The notes below the pieces were generated by a model. The model did no database searches and had not been told where the DNA came from. It worked only from the letters and a program-made list of their open reading frames with translations. Both the position numbers and the translations under genes were made by a program. Positions 6,648-7,853 of a stretch of DNA of 7,853 nt are shown here, in pieces; positions within the stretch are counted from its first letter, which is position 1; each line of letters begins with the position of its first letter. Source of the stretch: Gammaproteobacteria bacterium (GTDB taxonomy: Bacteria > Pseudomonadota > Gammaproteobacteria > Pseudomonadales > Azotimanducaceae); contig NZNP01000142.1 in NCBI GenBank assembly GCA_002694945.1, positions 3,416-11,268 of the forward strand. The letters are read 5' to 3'.

Positions 6648-7166
6648 ATGCCACGTTCAATAGCTCCAGTACCACTTACGTCTAAGTCTTTCGAACCATT
6701 TGGTGACGTAATCGCCATCGAATCAACACAATCACCGATGATAATTAATCAAGGCAATACTCATAGATTTCACGATTTGGCTAAATTAACTCTGACTGAC
6801 GCAGGCGGTAAAGCAGGCGTCAGCATTTTCCGTTCGACTCCACTGCCAATACCATTGACGCTGAAAAGCATGGAGCGCCATCCGCTGTCCAGCCAAGCAT
6901 TCTATCCCTTGAGCGGATTCCCTTTTATCGTTGCGGTAGCTCCACCAGGGAAAATGGACGCAACTGCGATAGAAGTATTTTTGGCCTCACCAGACCAGGG
7001 CGTCAATTATCACCCTGGCACTTGGCATCACTATTGCCTCGCTTTAGAAAAAGAATCAAAGTTTTTGGTAATTGACCGTGTCGCTGATGATGAAAACTGC
7101 GAAGAAGTGGAACTACCGTTACAAGCTTGGCTCCATATTGACCTATCAGGAATCTCTCGAGCGTGA
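6648..7166 (+). CDS. allA: Ureidoglycolate lyase
   Basis: Splits (S)-ureidoglycolate into glyoxylate and urea, the last carbon-releasing step of purine ring degradation by way of allantoin and allantoate. 172 residues against 160 in E. coli AllA. Family landmarks: FEPFGDVI at 15-22, INQGNTHRFHDLA at 33-45 (E. coli INNGLVERYHDLA), SIFRSTP at 59-65, ERHPLSSQAFYPLSG at 76-90 and GVNYHPGTWHH at 118-128, followed by FLVIDR at 139-144. The cupin-fold residues near the active site appear conserved. The start is the ATG at 6648; AGGTGA lies 12 bases upstream. The stop overlaps the next start (GTGA, 7163-7166), tying this gene to an allantoicase-family gene that would supply its substrate. It is cytosolic by all signs. 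Confidence 0.92.
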   Translation: MPRSIAPVPLTSKSFEPFGDVIAIESTQSPMIINQGNTHRFHDLAKLTLTDAGGKAGVSIFRSTPLPIPLTLKSMERHPLSSQAFYPLSGFPFIVAVAPPGKMDATAIEVFLASPDQGVNYHPGTWHHYCLALEKESKFLVIDRVADDENCEEVELPLQAWLHIDLSGISRA

Positions 7167-7853
7167 GCAACAAATATGTCCCTGCCTATGTTGCGGCTTA
7201 TAGCGACTCATCATTTACAAACCCTCACGATGTCGCTTTGCCCAACGATCCTCCTGACTGTAAAGGCACATTCACACATATGGGAGCAAAATATTGGGGC
7301 TTCGAAACAGCGCGTCACAAAGCAACCACCCTTAACGCAGACAAAAGTGGCTTCCGATTTGATCACAACGCACACCACTGGTTAAAACTAGGGTTGGTAA
7401 CGCCCGCTATCGTTAAGGAAATTCAGATTAGCACACGCTGGTTTACCGGCAACCAGGTTCTCTCCATCGCCGTCATTCTCTTCCGGGAGGGTGTACCAAT
7501 TGAGATACTTAAGCGCACTCCACTTAAACCAGATTCAGAACATTCCTTCAGAATAAAACCAACAGAAGCTGACGAATGTCTCGTCAGGTGTTTTCACGAG
7601 GGTGGAATAGCCAGAATCAACTTAATGGGGCAACTCCTCAGCGAAGAACCCAGGGCTAACATACTAGAGGACGCGGTCATCTCACATGTTTCTAATGAGC
7701 ACTATGGTAAACCTAAGGACGCTCTAGATGGTAATCGCGAAGTGGATTATATGCTTGGCTGGGAGTCCGCCAGGACAGGTTTCGGCGAGCAAGCTCTGTT
7801 TCATCTGAAAAATCCTGCAATTATTCAAGAGATTGTTGTCGACACCTACATGC
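7163..7853 (+). CDS. alc: Allantoicase-family protein (3' end outside window)
   Basis: Allantoicase converts allantoate to (S)-ureidoglycolate and urea. The frame opens with GTG at 7163, overlapping the allA stop, with AGGAA (7148-7152) 10 bases upstream, and stays open to the window end (230 codons visible of an expected 330 or so). The product shows the family's two tandem repeats. Repeat 1 has GFETAR (46-51) and HHWLKLGLVTPAIVKEIQIST (71-91) followed by WFTGN. Repeat 2 has SHVSNEHYG (174-182), GWESAR (199-204) and NPAIIQEIVVDTYM (217-230). The parallel PAIVKEIQIST and PAIIQEIVVDT show the duplication directly. The canonical GWETRR box is altered in both repeats, so this is a divergent member. 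Its place beside allA supports the allantoicase role. A related, uncharacterised activity remains possible. Confidence 0.75.
   Translation, partial: MSNKYVPAYVAAYSDSSFTNPHDVALPNDPPDCKGTFTHMGAKYWGFETARHKATTLNADKSGFRFDHNAHHWLKLGLVTPAIVKEIQISTRWFTGNQVLSIAVILFREGVPIEILKRTPLKPDSEHSFRIKPTEADECLVRCFHEGGIARINLMGQLLSEEPRANILEDAVISHVSNEHYGKPKDALDGNREVDYMLGWESARTGFGEQALFHLKNPAIIQEIVVDTYM

Noticed and set aside
7176..7385. 69-codon ATG-started frame after allA
   Set aside because: It lies wholly inside the allantoicase-family frame that opens at 7163, which carries clear repeats and family motifs.
1..7853. Mobile element, prophage, defence system or CRISPR array
   Set aside because: No transposase, integrase, phage or nuclease-like protein, no terminal repeats and no spaced repeats were found; all credible genes are metabolic or conserved housekeeping types.

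Overview
The window reads as ordinary, densely packed chromosome of a gammaproteobacterium, probably marine or otherwise free-living and aerobic. This is an inference. The aspartate carbamoyltransferase, the DUF1285 protein and the ETF/ETF-QO set all resemble the versions I know from Pseudomonas, Alcanivorax, Marinobacter and related lineages. Base composition looks even along the window and there are no transposases, integrases, tRNAs, CRISPR arrays or phage genes, so I see no sign of recent transfer.

Left part (1-1958, plus strand): the 3' part of pyrB (pyrimidine synthesis; its first codons lie outside the window), then after 23 bases a CysK-type cysteine synthase. The two are probably co-transcribed. 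A short gap with two hairpins (1959-2070) separates them from the convergent etfA.

Middle (2071-5884): a complete electron-transfer-flavoprotein module. etfB and etfA lie on the minus strand with a 4-base stop/start overlap. The membrane-associated ETF:ubiquinone oxidoreductase lies on the plus strand, divergent from them across a 458-base gap. EtfAB accepts electrons from acyl-CoA and other flavin dehydrogenases, and ETF-QO passes them to ubiquinone. The long divergent gap must hold the promoters of both sides and also contains two good predicted RNA hairpins just upstream of ETF-QO.

Right part (5885-7853): terminator-like hairpins, a DUF1285 protein on the minus strand, and a divergent plus-strand pair of purine-degradation genes. 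These are allA (ureidoglycolate lyase) and, overlapping it by 4 bases, the 5' two-thirds of an allantoicase-family gene that runs off the window end. Allantoicase makes ureidoglycolate and urea from allantoate, and AllA splits ureidoglycolate to glyoxylate and urea, so the two form consecutive steps.

I found no convincing undescribed system. The items most worth a second look are the structured stretch upstream of ETF-QO, the divergent allantoicase-like protein and the uncharacterised DUF1285 gene.
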